A stretch of 8,966 nucleotides of DNA from Acidobacteriota bacterium (GCA_013696385.1 JACCYR010000188.1:1-8966), one strand, 5' to 3'; positions 1-7,526 are shown, counted from the first letter of the stretch. Notes: generated from the sequence alone by a model not told the origin. Made by a program: numbers and translations.

Positions 1-1
1 T

Positions 2-796
2 CATATTCATTTCATAGCTTTGGTTTTACCGAGAGAAAAAACGGTTTTAACCATTCACGATTTAAGAATTTTATATTTCCGGAGGGGTTTGCGCCGGTTT
101 GTTTTAAAAAAATTATTTTTTGATTTACCAATTAAAAAACTTAAATATGTAACGGCAATTTCTGAAGCTACTAAAAATGAAATTTTACGACATACAAAAT
201 GCGACGCTGCAAAAATAAGAGTTATCGAAAATCCGCTTCAAGAGCATTTTTATAATCAGACTCGAAAGAAATTTAATTTGCAATGTCCGACGATTTTGCA
301 AATCGGGACCTCGCCCAATAAAAATTTGAGTAATGTCATAAAAGCCTTAAAGGGAATAAATTGCAGGTTGAGAATCATCGGCAAAATTGATAATGAAACT
401 CTTGCCGCTCTAACAGAAAATCAAATTTTTTTTGAAAATGCCGTCAACTTAAATGATTTGGAGATTAGAAATGAATATGAAAAAGCTGATATAGTAACTT
501 TTTGTTCAACTTATGAAGGATTCGGTTTGCCGATTGTAGAAGCTCAAGCCATGCAAAGTCCGGTTATCACCAGCAACCTTAGTCCAATGAAAGAAGTAGC
601 CGGCGAAGGCGCGGTTCTGATTGAGCCGGAAGACATAACAAGTATCAGAAATGGAATATCCAATATTATTAACAATGAATCTTTAAGACGGGATTTGATT
701 AAAAAGGGGATTATTAATGTCAAAAGATTTGAATCCTCATATATAGCCGGTTTATACGAAGAACTTTATGGTGAAATACTTGATAAAATCCGGTAA
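2..796 (+). CDS. GT4-type glycosyltransferase, 5' end missing (left edge)
   Basis: This is the C-terminal part of a retaining GT-B glycosyltransferase that would add one sugar to a lipid-linked polysaccharide unit at the cytoplasmic face of the inner membrane. Counting from the TTG at 20, the end of the N-terminal Rossmann domain shows LTIHDLRIL (10-18) and VTAISEATK (44-52). The C-terminal nucleotide-sugar domain starts near ILQIGTSPNKN (92-102). The EX7E motif typical of GT4 is E166 to E174 within STYEGFGLPIVEAQA, which binds the donor phosphate and sugar. The frame stays open from position 2 up to the TTG, and those codons (HIHFIA) read as ordinary family sequence, so the true start lies outside the window and the TTG is internal. 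The stop lies 18 bp before the next gene, suggesting one operon. Donor and acceptor cannot be read from the sequence. Family call is secure; specificity is unknown. Confidence 0.88.
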   Translation, partial: HIHFIALVLPREKTVLTIHDLRILYFRRGLRRFVLKKLFFDLPIKKLKYVTAISEATKNEILRHTKCDAAKIRVIENPLQEHFYNQTRKKFNLQCPTILQIGTSPNKNLSNVIKALKGINCRLRIIGKIDNETLAALTENQIFFENAVNLNDLEIRNEYEKADIVTFCSTYEGFGLPIVEAQAMQSPVITSNLSPMKEVAGEGAVLIEPEDITSIRNGISNIINNESLRRDLIKKGIINVKRFESSYIAGLYEELYGEILDKIR

Positions 797-814
797 ACAT
801 ATATTAAAATTAAG

Positions 815-2017
815 ATGCCGATTAAACAAATTGAATACAAAAAGCCCACGATTCTAGTAATCTGTAATTATTATTTGCCGGGATATAAGCGCGGCGGAAG
901 TTTGCGGACAATTGTCAATATGGTTGACCGTCTGAAAGACAGATTTGATTTTTGGATTGTTACACGCGACCACGACGGCGACAATATTCAATATAAAGGT
1001 GTAAAGATAAATGGTTGGAACAATGTCAGAGGCGCAAGAGTCTTTTATCTGTCAAAAAATAACGTGAAAATCTCGAAACTTCGTGAACTAATTATTGAAA
1101 CCAAACCAGATTCCGTTTATCTCAACAGTGTATTTTCACCTTTGTCCATTTTCGTTTTGATGTTACGCAGATTGTCGCTCATTCCAAAGTTAAATATCAT
1201 CCTCGCGCCTGAGGGTGAAATTTCAGACGGGGCTTTAAAGATAAAACCAAAAAAAAAGAAAGTTTTCCTAAAACTGGCTAAAAACTTGGGCTTGCATGAA
1301 AATCTAATTTGGAAAACCGCATCTGATTTTGAAAAATATGAATCTGAAAGAATAAAGGGAAGCGGAGGGGAAGTTTTTGTTGCTCCGAACCTGCCGTCGC
1401 GGATGTTTCTCGAAGATTATAATCAGAGATTAAAACCTCAAAAAAATATTGGAGAAGCAAAAATGGTTTTTCTTTCACGTTTTATGCGGAAAAAAAACTT
1501 TAATTGGCTTTTAGATTTATTAGACAAGATAAATGGGAATTTACAAATTGATATTTTTGGGAATTTAGAAGATAAGGATTATTGGGCGGAAGCCCGGCAA
1601 ATTATAAAAAATCTGCCGGAGAACATAAAAATTGAGTATAAAGGACTCCTGCCATATGAGGAAGTTCTTAATAAACTATTTGAATATCACTTTTTTATAT
1701 TGCCAACCTTAAGCGAGAACTTTGGTCACGTTTTTATAGAAGCACTAGCGGCGGGCTGTCCTTTAATTATTAGTGACAGGACACCTTGGTTAAACCTAGA
1801 AGAAAAACGAATCGGTTGGGATTTATCTTTGGAGAAACCAAATCAATGGGTAAATTTAATTAATTATTGCTTAAGTATAGATAATAAAACTTATAGTGAA
1901 TTCTCAAGTAATGCAAGAAAATTTGCAATTGATTGGTTGTCGGATATAAATGTCGAAGAAAATACTTTAAGAGTTTTAGAATATAGCTTAGATATTAGTT
2001 CAAAACCTATAAGTTAA
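815..2017 (+). CDS. GT4-type glycosyltransferase
   Basis: A complete 400-residue GT-B glycosyltransferase of usual length, expected to extend the polysaccharide repeat unit in the cytoplasm. The acceptor-side domain begins with a beta strand ILVICNYYLPGYKRGGS (13-29), carrying the glycine-rich loop that follows the first strand in this group. The donor-side domain begins at MVFLSRFMRKKN (217-228). The EX7E motif is E301 to E309 in SENFGHVFIEALAAG, followed by PLIISDRTPW. The ATG start places 10-12 residues before the first strand, as is normal. There is no clear Shine-Dalgarno sequence; the leader is ATATTAAAATT just before the start. It follows gene 1 by 18 bp and is followed by an 80-bp gap, the longest within the cluster. 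Coding sequence is visibly richer in A and T than genes at 3000-6400. Substrate not predictable. Confidence 0.9.
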   Translation: MPIKQIEYKKPTILVICNYYLPGYKRGGSLRTIVNMVDRLKDRFDFWIVTRDHDGDNIQYKGVKINGWNNVRGARVFYLSKNNVKISKLRELIIETKPDSVYLNSVFSPLSIFVLMLRRLSLIPKLNIILAPEGEISDGALKIKPKKKKVFLKLAKNLGLHENLIWKTASDFEKYESERIKGSGGEVFVAPNLPSRMFLEDYNQRLKPQKNIGEAKMVFLSRFMRKKNFNWLLDLLDKINGNLQIDIFGNLEDKDYWAEARQIIKNLPENIKIEYKGLLPYEEVLNKLFEYHFFILPTLSENFGHVFIEALAAGCPLIISDRTPWLNLEEKRIGWDLSLEKPNQWVNLINYCLSIDNKTYSEFSSNARKFAIDWLSDINVEENTLRVLEYSLDISSKPIS

Positions 2018-2097
2018 ATTCTGTAATATAATATATTAGTTATCTTCTAAGTTACTTCTAGTGTTGGTCAGCAGACTTTTAATTAATCTCTTTAACT

Positions 2098-2976
2098 ATG
2101 AAAATTTTAATAATTGGCGGCAGCGGAATGCTTGGACATAAATTAGTTCAAATTTTCAAAGAGAAATTTGATGTCTGGACAACAATCAAAAGTGATTTTA
2201 ATAAATATAAAAAATTTGGAATTTTAGACAAGAAGAAAACCATAGAAAATCTGAATGTTGAAGATCTCAAGTCAGTTGAAAAAGTTATAAATAAAATTCG
2301 TCCCGATGTTATAATCAATGCTGTCGGAATTATTAAACAAATTCAAACTTCTCAAGATGTGGTTAAAACTCTGACGATAAATTCAATCTTTCCTCATAAT
2401 CTGGCGATAATTGCAGAGAAAAACCAAGCCCGTTTAATAAATATCAGCACTGATTGTGTATTTAACGGAAAAAAAGGGAATTATGAGGAAACAGACTTGT
2501 CGGATGCCGTAGATTTATATGGCAAAAGTAAAAATTTAGGCGAAGTCGAGGGAAAAAATTGCTTAACATTGCGAACATCTATTATTGGTCGGGAACTCAA
2601 GACAAGTCATAGCCTTGTTGAATGGTTTCTAAGTAATCAAGGAAAAAAAGTAAAGGGTTTTACCAATGCGGTCTATTCGGGTTTTCCGACAATTGTTTTT
2701 GCTGATATTCTTGCCGATTTGCTGGTCAATCATAAAAACTTGGATGGAATTTACCATCTGTCGAGTCAGCCGATAAATAAATTTGAGCTTTTAAAGCTGA
2801 TTAAATCCGCTTACAAAGCTGATATAGAGATTGAGCCGTTTGCAGAATTTAAGATTGACAGAAGCCTCGATTCAACAAAATTGAGAAGGAAGATTGGATT
2901 TGAGCCAATCAGTTGGAAAAAAATGATTGAAGTTATGGCAAATGACCCGACTCCATATAAAGATTGGAAAAAATGA
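2098..2976 (+). CDS. RmlD-like SDR reductase, probable UDP-4-keto-6-deoxy-L-HexNAc reductase (WbvR/QnlA type)
   Basis: A 292-residue extended short-chain dehydrogenase/reductase of the RmlD group. Visible features are the N-terminal dinucleotide-binding GGSGMLG (7-13), INAVGI (74-79), the catalytic serine/threonine region ISTD (116-119) and YGKSK (141-145), the YxxxK catalytic pair. RmlD reduces the 4-keto group of dTDP-4-keto-L-rhamnose. The neighbours here are a UDP-GlcNAc 5-inverting dehydratase and a UDP-HexNAc 2-epimerase, with no RmlA, RmlB or RmlC, so the substrate is more likely the UDP-linked 4-keto-6-deoxy-L-hexosamine. The homologous step in L-FucNAc synthesis uses CapF/FnlB/WbjC, about 370 residues with a C-terminal cupin; that cupin is absent. 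From memory, WbvR and QnlA of UDP-L-QuiNAc synthesis are short and RmlD-like, matching this protein. The stop overlaps the next ATG by 4 bp. No clear Shine-Dalgarno sequence precedes the ATG. Confidence 0.8.
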   Translation: MKILIIGGSGMLGHKLVQIFKEKFDVWTTIKSDFNKYKKFGILDKKKTIENLNVEDLKSVEKVINKIRPDVIINAVGIIKQIQTSQDVVKTLTINSIFPHNLAIIAEKNQARLINISTDCVFNGKKGNYEETDLSDAVDLYGKSKNLGEVEGKNCLTLRTSIIGRELKTSHSLVEWFLSNQGKKVKGFTNAVYSGFPTIVFADILADLLVNHKNLDGIYHLSSQPINKFELLKLIKSAYKADIEIEPFAEFKIDRSLDSTKLRRKIGFEPISWKKMIEVMANDPTPYKDWKK

Positions 2977-4022
2977 ACAATTTGGAAGGTAAAAGAATTT
3001 TGGTAACGGGCGGGACCGGTTCGCTTGGGCAAACTCTGGTCAAAAGAATTTTAACCGGGGAGATGGGAAAACCTGCTGGAGTTACCGTTTTTTCGCGTGA
3101 TGAAGCCAAACAACATTATATGCGGCTGGATTTTCTGCATCGGAAAGCCGCCACTGACGATATTATCTATCAAAATTCGCAAGATTTATTAAAATTCAGG
3201 ATTGGCGATGTGAGAGATTATTCGTCATTATTGACGGCGATGCGCGAAGCTGACATTGTTTTTCACGCGGCGGCATTAAAACAAGTTCCGTCGTGCGAGT
3301 ATTTTCCATTTGAAGCCGTCATGACAAATGTGTATGGAGCGGTCAATGTCGCACGGGCAATCCGTGAAAATAATTTAGCGGTTGAAACGGTTGTTGGAAT
3401 TTCTACCGATAAAGCCTGTAAACCGATAAATGTGATGGGAATGACGAAAGCTCTGCAGGAAAGAATTTTGATTGAAGCTAACCGCGATTGCACCGACACA
3501 AGTTTGATGTGCGTCCGTTACGGAAATGTGATCGCCTCGCGCGGCTCGATTGTGCCGCTCTTTGTCGAGCAGATGCGGAATAATCAACCTTTAACCGTTA
3601 CTTTAGAAGAAATGACACGCTTTTTGTTGAGTTTAGACCGGGCAGTTGACACAGTTTTTGCGGCAATCAAAAGCGGGAATCCGGGAGAAACCTTTGTTCC
3701 GAAAGTTCCCTCGGCAAAAATTGTTGATGTCGCAAAAGCCTTGATGATTAAAAAAGAATTGCCGATAATTTTCACGGACATCCGTCCGGGTGAAAAAGTT
3801 CACGAGATAATGGTGTCGGAAGAAGAATGTTTTCGTACGGTTGAACGCGGCGGTTATTATGTGATTTTACCTATGCTGCCGGAACTGCGCGGAGAAGCGG
3901 AGTACGTTCCGGCACTAAAGGCAGAGTATTCTTCAAAAGATAAAAACCTTTCAATCGAGAATTTACGTGAACTTTTGGGACAATCGAGCAGTGAAATCGC
4001 CCAATTTTTAGCCAAAAGCTAA
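2973..4022 (+). CDS. fnlA: UDP-GlcNAc 4,6-dehydratase/5-epimerase (FnlA/CapE/WbvB family)
   Basis: A 349-residue polysaccharide-biosynthesis SDR (CapD-like domain). It is expected to convert UDP-GlcNAc to the UDP-4-keto-6-deoxy-L-hexosamine that opens L-FucNAc and L-QuiNAc synthesis. Counting from the ATG at 2973: VTGGTGSLG (11-19) binds NADP; SRDEAKQ (41-47) is the family signature after the second strand; GDVRD (78-82); HAAALKQVP (98-106); ISTDKA (143-148); then VMGMTK (154-159), where Met155 replaces the usual Tyr of YxxxK and Lys159 is kept, as in WbpM-type dehydratases. RPGEKVHE (271-278) is a C-terminal family hallmark. A TTG at 2964 would add three residues, but the ATG gives the ATGA coupling with gene 3 and has GGAAA a few bases upstream, so I prefer it. 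Its partners are the reductase before it and the 2-epimerase 12 bp after it. The exact stereochemical outcome is inferred from family and neighbours. Confidence 0.9.
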   Translation: MNNLEGKRILVTGGTGSLGQTLVKRILTGEMGKPAGVTVFSRDEAKQHYMRLDFLHRKAATDDIIYQNSQDLLKFRIGDVRDYSSLLTAMREADIVFHAAALKQVPSCEYFPFEAVMTNVYGAVNVARAIRENNLAVETVVGISTDKACKPINVMGMTKALQERILIEANRDCTDTSLMCVRYGNVIASRGSIVPLFVEQMRNNQPLTVTLEEMTRFLLSLDRAVDTVFAAIKSGNPGETFVPKVPSAKIVDVAKALMIKKELPIIFTDIRPGEKVHEIMVSEEECFRTVERGGYYVILPMLPELRGEAEYVPALKAEYSSKDKNLSIENLRELLGQSSSEIAQFLAKS

Positions 4023-4034
4023 AAAATTAGAAAA

Positions 4035-5135
4035 ATGAAAATAATGACAATTTTCGGGACACGCCCCGAAATAATCAGATTAAGTCCGGTGTTAAAAATT
4101 CTTGACCAATACTGTGAACATACAACGGTTCACACGGGACAAAATTATCACGAAAGTTTGAGCGATATTTTTATTAAAGAATTGGAAGTTCGCCCGCCGG
4201 ATATTCACTTCGGCATTAAAGCAAATAGTTTTGGCTCGCAAATCGGTCAGATTTTGGCTAAAACCGATGAGGTTTTGGAACAATATCGACCTGACAAAAT
4301 TTTAATTCTCGGTGACACTAACAGTGCTTTGTCAGCAATTGTAGCGGCGCGGCGCGGCATTCCGGTATTTCATATGGAAGCGGGGAATCGGTGTTTTGAC
4401 AACCGTGTGCCGGAAGAAGTGAACCGAAAAATAATTGACCATTCAAGCACAATTTTACTGCCTTACACCGACAGGAGCAAAGAAAATCTGGTAAATGAAG
4501 GCATCGAACGGGAAAGAATTTTCGTTACTGGAAATCCAATCAAAGAAGTTTTAGATATTTATTCACAGCAAATCGAGGACAGTTCTGCTTTAGAGAAATT
4601 TAATGTCAAAGCCTTTGATTATTTTTTGGTAACGCTCCATCGGTCGGAAAATGTGGATAAACCCGAAAGATTGCAAAAATTTTTAGACGGATTTAAACAA
4701 GTAGTCAAAAATTTCGGCAAAAAAATGTTGGTTAGCGTTCATCCGCGGACAGCCGATAAATTTAATAAATTTGGATTAGAACCTTCATCGAAAGAAATTG
4801 AGATGCTTGAACCATTAGGATTTTTTGATTTCGTCAAATTGGAAAAAAATGCGTCAGCAGTTTTAACCGACAGCGGCACGGTGCAGGAGGAATGCGCCAT
4901 TTTTGGAATTCCAAATATAACATTACGCGATGTGACGGAAAGACCGGAAACAATCGAGGTTGGAAGCAATATACTGAGCGGTGCAGACACCGACTCAATT
5001 TTAAGGGCAGTTAGACTGGCAATTTCTCAACCCGCCGATTGGACTGCCCCGCCGGAATATCTGGTGGAGAATGTCGCTCAAACCGTCAGTAAAATTGTCT
5101 TGGGATACACAAGTTTAAGAAAGCACATCAGCTGA
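4035..5135 (+). CDS. fnlC: UDP-N-acetylhexosamine 2-epimerase (FnlC/CapG/WbvD type, WecB family)
   Basis: A complete 366-residue non-hydrolysing UDP-HexNAc 2-epimerase (GT-B fold). It acts last in the three-step pathway, inverting C2 of the UDP-6-deoxy-L-hexosamine made by genes 3 and 4. Family motifs are FGTRPE (7-12), HTGQNY (33-38), GDTNS (93-97), HMEAGNRCFD (113-122), RVPEEVNRK (124-132), LHRSEN (201-206), VHPRT (235-239), DSGTVQEE (279-286) and TERPET (301-306). WecB itself usually has an HVEAG form of the third motif; HMEAGNRCFD followed by the RVPEE stretch is what I associate with the CapG/FnlC branch, which acts on 6-deoxy-L sugars. That fits the neighbours and argues against a UDP-GlcNAc to UDP-ManNAc role, although that remains the alternative. 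It begins 12 bp after the dehydratase stop with an A-rich leader, so it is probably co-transcribed. Confidence 0.92.
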   Translation: MKIMTIFGTRPEIIRLSPVLKILDQYCEHTTVHTGQNYHESLSDIFIKELEVRPPDIHFGIKANSFGSQIGQILAKTDEVLEQYRPDKILILGDTNSALSAIVAARRGIPVFHMEAGNRCFDNRVPEEVNRKIIDHSSTILLPYTDRSKENLVNEGIERERIFVTGNPIKEVLDIYSQQIEDSSALEKFNVKAFDYFLVTLHRSENVDKPERLQKFLDGFKQVVKNFGKKMLVSVHPRTADKFNKFGLEPSSKEIEMLEPLGFFDFVKLEKNASAVLTDSGTVQEECAIFGIPNITLRDVTERPETIEVGSNILSGADTDSILRAVRLAISQPADWTAPPEYLVENVAQTVSKIVLGYTSLRKHIS

Positions 5136-5176
5136 CATATTGTTTCTAATTAAAATTTCAGAAGGTAACTGGGGAA

Positions 5177-6421
5177 ATGGAGCAAGGCGAGAAACGCAAA
5201 AATAACATCCAAAATCGCCTTTGGGTCGTAACGGAACTTTATTATCCCGAAAATAATCAGACGGGTTATTATATGACCGGAATTGCCGAAGGATTGACGG
5301 CAAAATATAATGTCAAAGTAATCTGTGGACAGCCGAATTATGCGGCACGCGGCACTCGTGCGGCGAAAAAAGATTTTCACCAAGGGGTCGAAATTTTTCG
5401 CGTCTGGAGTACAACCTTAAACAAGGATGTGTTGGTTTTTCGATTATTAAATATGCTGACGCAAGGCGCATCAATTTTCGTTAAATCCTTGTTAAAGTTT
5501 AACCGAGGTGAAAATGTTTTGGTCGTTTCCGCTCCGCCTTCGCTGCCGTTTGTAACAGCTTTGGCGGCAAAACTTCGCCGTGCTGAATATACTTTGGTCA
5601 TCCAAGACAAATATCCCGAAACATTAATTGCCGTCGGCAAATTAAAGGCTGATTCGGTTTTTATAAAATTGTTAAATTGCTTGAACATCTGGCTTTACAA
5701 CGGGGCAAAAAAAATTATCGTGGTCGGACGCGATATGCGAGAACTGGTTTATTCGCAATTAAATCATAATTCAGGGCGGGAAACGCCAATTGACATTATC
5801 CAAAATTGGGCATCGCTTGAGGAGATTGAACCCGCGTCGCGCGGCGAAAACCGACTTTTGCAGGAGTTGGGACTTTTGGAAAAGTTTGTGTTTTTATACG
5901 CGGGAAATATGGGACATCCGCAGGATATAGAGAGCGTTGTCGCATGTGCGAAAAAATTAAAAGACGACAACAGGTTTCATTTTTTATTTATTGGCTCAGG
6001 CGTTAAAAGAAAATGGTTAGAGCGTGAGGTTAGAAATAATAAGTTAAATAATATAACGATTTTAGAGCCGCGCCCGCGCTCCGAACAAAGTTTATTTTTA
6101 AATGCCTGTGATATTGGTTTAGTTCCATTGGTCAAGAAAATGCGCGGAGTGGCAATGCCGAGCCGAACCTATAATATTTTAGCCGCCGGCAAACCGATTC
6201 TGGCTTTGACGGAAGAAAATTCGGAAGTAGCACAGGTCATCGAAGAAGACCGAGTGGGCTGGTATGTGCCGCCGCGCGAACCGGAAAAACTTCTGCAAAT
6301 GATTTACAAAATTTATCAGGAACGCGACAAAATTCCTGAAATGGAAATTCGCGCCCGGAAATCAGCACTCGAAAAACACTCTCTCAAAGTCGCCATTGAA
6401 AAATATCGGGAATCAATTTAG
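5177..6421 (+). CDS. WbuB-like GT4 glycosyltransferase, candidate L-QuiNAc/L-FucNAc transferase
   Basis: A 414-residue GT-B glycosyltransferase of usual length. The N-terminal domain starts RLWVVTELYYPENNQTG (14-30), the strand-loop seen in WbuB-like enzymes, and includes VICGQPNY (48-55). VVSAPPSLPF (116-125) and VIQDKYPE (141-148) complete the acceptor side. The donor domain begins FLYAGNMGHPQD (239-250), with IGSG (272-275) and MPSRTYNILAAGKP (327-340). The usual EX7E glutamates are not preserved: Asn333 is in the second segment, where many GT4 enzymes have Glu. From memory this also occurs in WbuB-type proteins, so it does not by itself mean loss of activity. wbuB commonly follows fnlABC and its product is assigned as the L-FucNAc transferase; the same position here suggests transfer of the sugar made by genes 3-5. 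A GAAGG sequence lies 11 bp before the ATG and GGGGAA directly abuts it. Confidence 0.85.
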   Translation: MEQGEKRKNNIQNRLWVVTELYYPENNQTGYYMTGIAEGLTAKYNVKVICGQPNYAARGTRAAKKDFHQGVEIFRVWSTTLNKDVLVFRLLNMLTQGASIFVKSLLKFNRGENVLVVSAPPSLPFVTALAAKLRRAEYTLVIQDKYPETLIAVGKLKADSVFIKLLNCLNIWLYNGAKKIIVVGRDMRELVYSQLNHNSGRETPIDIIQNWASLEEIEPASRGENRLLQELGLLEKFVFLYAGNMGHPQDIESVVACAKKLKDDNRFHFLFIGSGVKRKWLEREVRNNKLNNITILEPRPRSEQSLFLNACDIGLVPLVKKMRGVAMPSRTYNILAAGKPILALTEENSEVAQVIEEDRVGWYVPPREPEKLLQMIYKIYQERDKIPEMEIRARKSALEKHSLKVAIEKYRESI

Positions 6422-6473
6422 TTTATGCGTCCGATAACATCTGTAAAGATTAGATATTAAATATTAAAATTTT

Positions 6474-7526
6474 ATGAGGGTAATTGTAACGGGTGCCAGC
6501 GGATTTATCGGAAAAGAAATTATAGCTGAACTCTCAAAAAACAATTTCACGATTTTCCAGATTGGTAGAAAAAATCCAGCACAACAAATTCCATTTGGAG
6601 ATGAAAATTCGCAAAATAATTTTTTTGCGGCGGATATAACTGACTATAATAACTTTTCCGAACTGGAAAAACTCTCAAACATTGATGCGATTGTTCATTC
6701 AGCGGGTTTAGCGCATCAGTTTGGAGAAACGGGAAAAGAAAAATTTGATTCGGTAAATGTTTTGGGGACAAAAAATACTATTGAATTAGCAATAAAAGTA
6801 AAAGCTAAACAATTTATCCTAATTAGTTCAACGGCGATTTACGGGATAAAAAAACCGGACAAACAGCAAATCAGACAAAATTACAGGTTAATTATTGACG
6901 AAGATACAGATTGCAAGCCGCAAACTCGATACGCTGAAAGTAAATTAGAAGCCGAAAATGTGTCTATTGATATTTGCAAAAAAAATTCGCTTCCATTGAC
7001 AATTTTGCGACTGGCTCCGGTCATCGGTGAAGAAAATACCGGAAATGTGGCGCGGCTGGTCAACGCCATTGACAGAGGGCGTTTTGTATGGATTGGAAAA
7101 GGCGAAAACTTAAAGACTTTGATTTATAAAAAAGACGTAGCGCGTGCAGTTTTCCAAGTTTTGAAAGACAAGAAAAAAGACAAGAAAGATGAAATTGAAA
7201 TTTTTAATTTGGCGGCACTGCCGATAACGATGAAGGAATTTGTTAGTGAAATTGAAAAGCAATTAAATAAAAGCGTACCGAAATTCTATATTTCAACAGA
7301 AATTCTACGAAAAATCTTTTTGATAAACGCAAAAATTTTAGGAGTTAAAAAGATAAAAAAAATATCAGAGACGGTTGAAAAATGGCTGTCGGATGATATT
7401 TATGCGGCGGAGAAAATCAAACAAAAATATAATTTTGAGCCGCAGACATCAATGGCGGAGGCAATCGAAAGACAAGTTCGTTGGTATCTTGAGAGAAAAA
7501 ACAGAAAAATCAAAAGACGAGTTTAA
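6474..7526 (+). CDS. NAD-dependent sugar-nucleotide epimerase/reductase (extended SDR, WbpV/Gne-like)
   Basis: A 350-residue extended SDR. VTGASGFIG (5-13) binds NAD(P). HSAGLAHQF (75-83), ISSTAIYG (117-124) and RYAESK (152-157, catalytic Y153 and K157) follow, then LRLAPVIGEEN (178-188), typical of the C-terminal substrate domain. The gene directly abuts a WecA/WbpL-type priming transferase. In pairs such as wbpV-wbpL or wreQ-wreU, the SDR is thought to reduce UDP-4-keto-6-deoxy-GlcNAc to UDP-D-QuiNAc for the first sugar. That route needs a retaining 4,6-dehydratase, which is not in this window, so a C4 epimerase making UDP-GalNAc or similar is a real alternative. A lysine-rich KDKK-KDKK insert (231-238) arises from a perfect 12-bp tandem duplication. 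The ATG is 52 bp after gene 6 with an AT-only leader and no Shine-Dalgarno sequence. Fold is certain; reaction is not. Confidence 0.82.
   Translation: MRVIVTGASGFIGKEIIAELSKNNFTIFQIGRKNPAQQIPFGDENSQNNFFAADITDYNNFSELEKLSNIDAIVHSAGLAHQFGETGKEKFDSVNVLGTKNTIELAIKVKAKQFILISSTAIYGIKKPDKQQIRQNYRLIIDEDTDCKPQTRYAESKLEAENVSIDICKKNSLPLTILRLAPVIGEENTGNVARLVNAIDRGRFVWIGKGENLKTLIYKKDVARAVFQVLKDKKKDKKDEIEIFNLAALPITMKEFVSEIEKQLNKSVPKFYISTEILRKIFLINAKILGVKKIKKISETVEKWLSDDIYAAEKIKQKYNFEPQTSMAEAIERQVRWYLERKNRKIKRRV
7164..7187 (+). repeat. Perfect 12-bp tandem duplication (two copies) inside the SDR gene
   Basis: AAAGACAAGAAA occurs twice back to back with no mismatch, in frame, giving KDKK-KDKK at residues 231-238 of the epimerase/reductase. 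It sits between the helix ending in FQVL and the strand EIFNLA, a surface-loop position in this fold. Identical copies suggest a recent slippage duplication that does not break the frame. Confidence 0.85.

Noticed and set aside
20..22. TTG as the start of the first glycosyltransferase
   Set aside because: The frame is open to the left edge and the six codons before it read as family sequence, and the N-terminal half of the domain would be missing. The start is outside the window.
2098..2976. Calling the reductase RmlD of dTDP-L-rhamnose synthesis
   Set aside because: The fold is RmlD-like, but no rmlA, rmlB or rmlC is nearby and both neighbours act on UDP-HexNAc sugars, so the UDP-L-hexosamine pathway fits better. 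It cannot be fully excluded.
4035..5135. Calling the 2-epimerase a plain WecB (UDP-GlcNAc to UDP-ManNAc)
   Set aside because: HMEAGNRCFD and the cassette context point to the CapG/FnlC branch, and there is no UDP-ManNAc dehydrogenase (WecC) beside it.
5377..5688. 103-codon minus-strand open frame inside the WbuB-like gene
   Set aside because: It lies entirely opposite a well-supported gene, shows no recognisable motif, and is explained as a shadow of the sense codons. The same applies to the other minus-strand frames.
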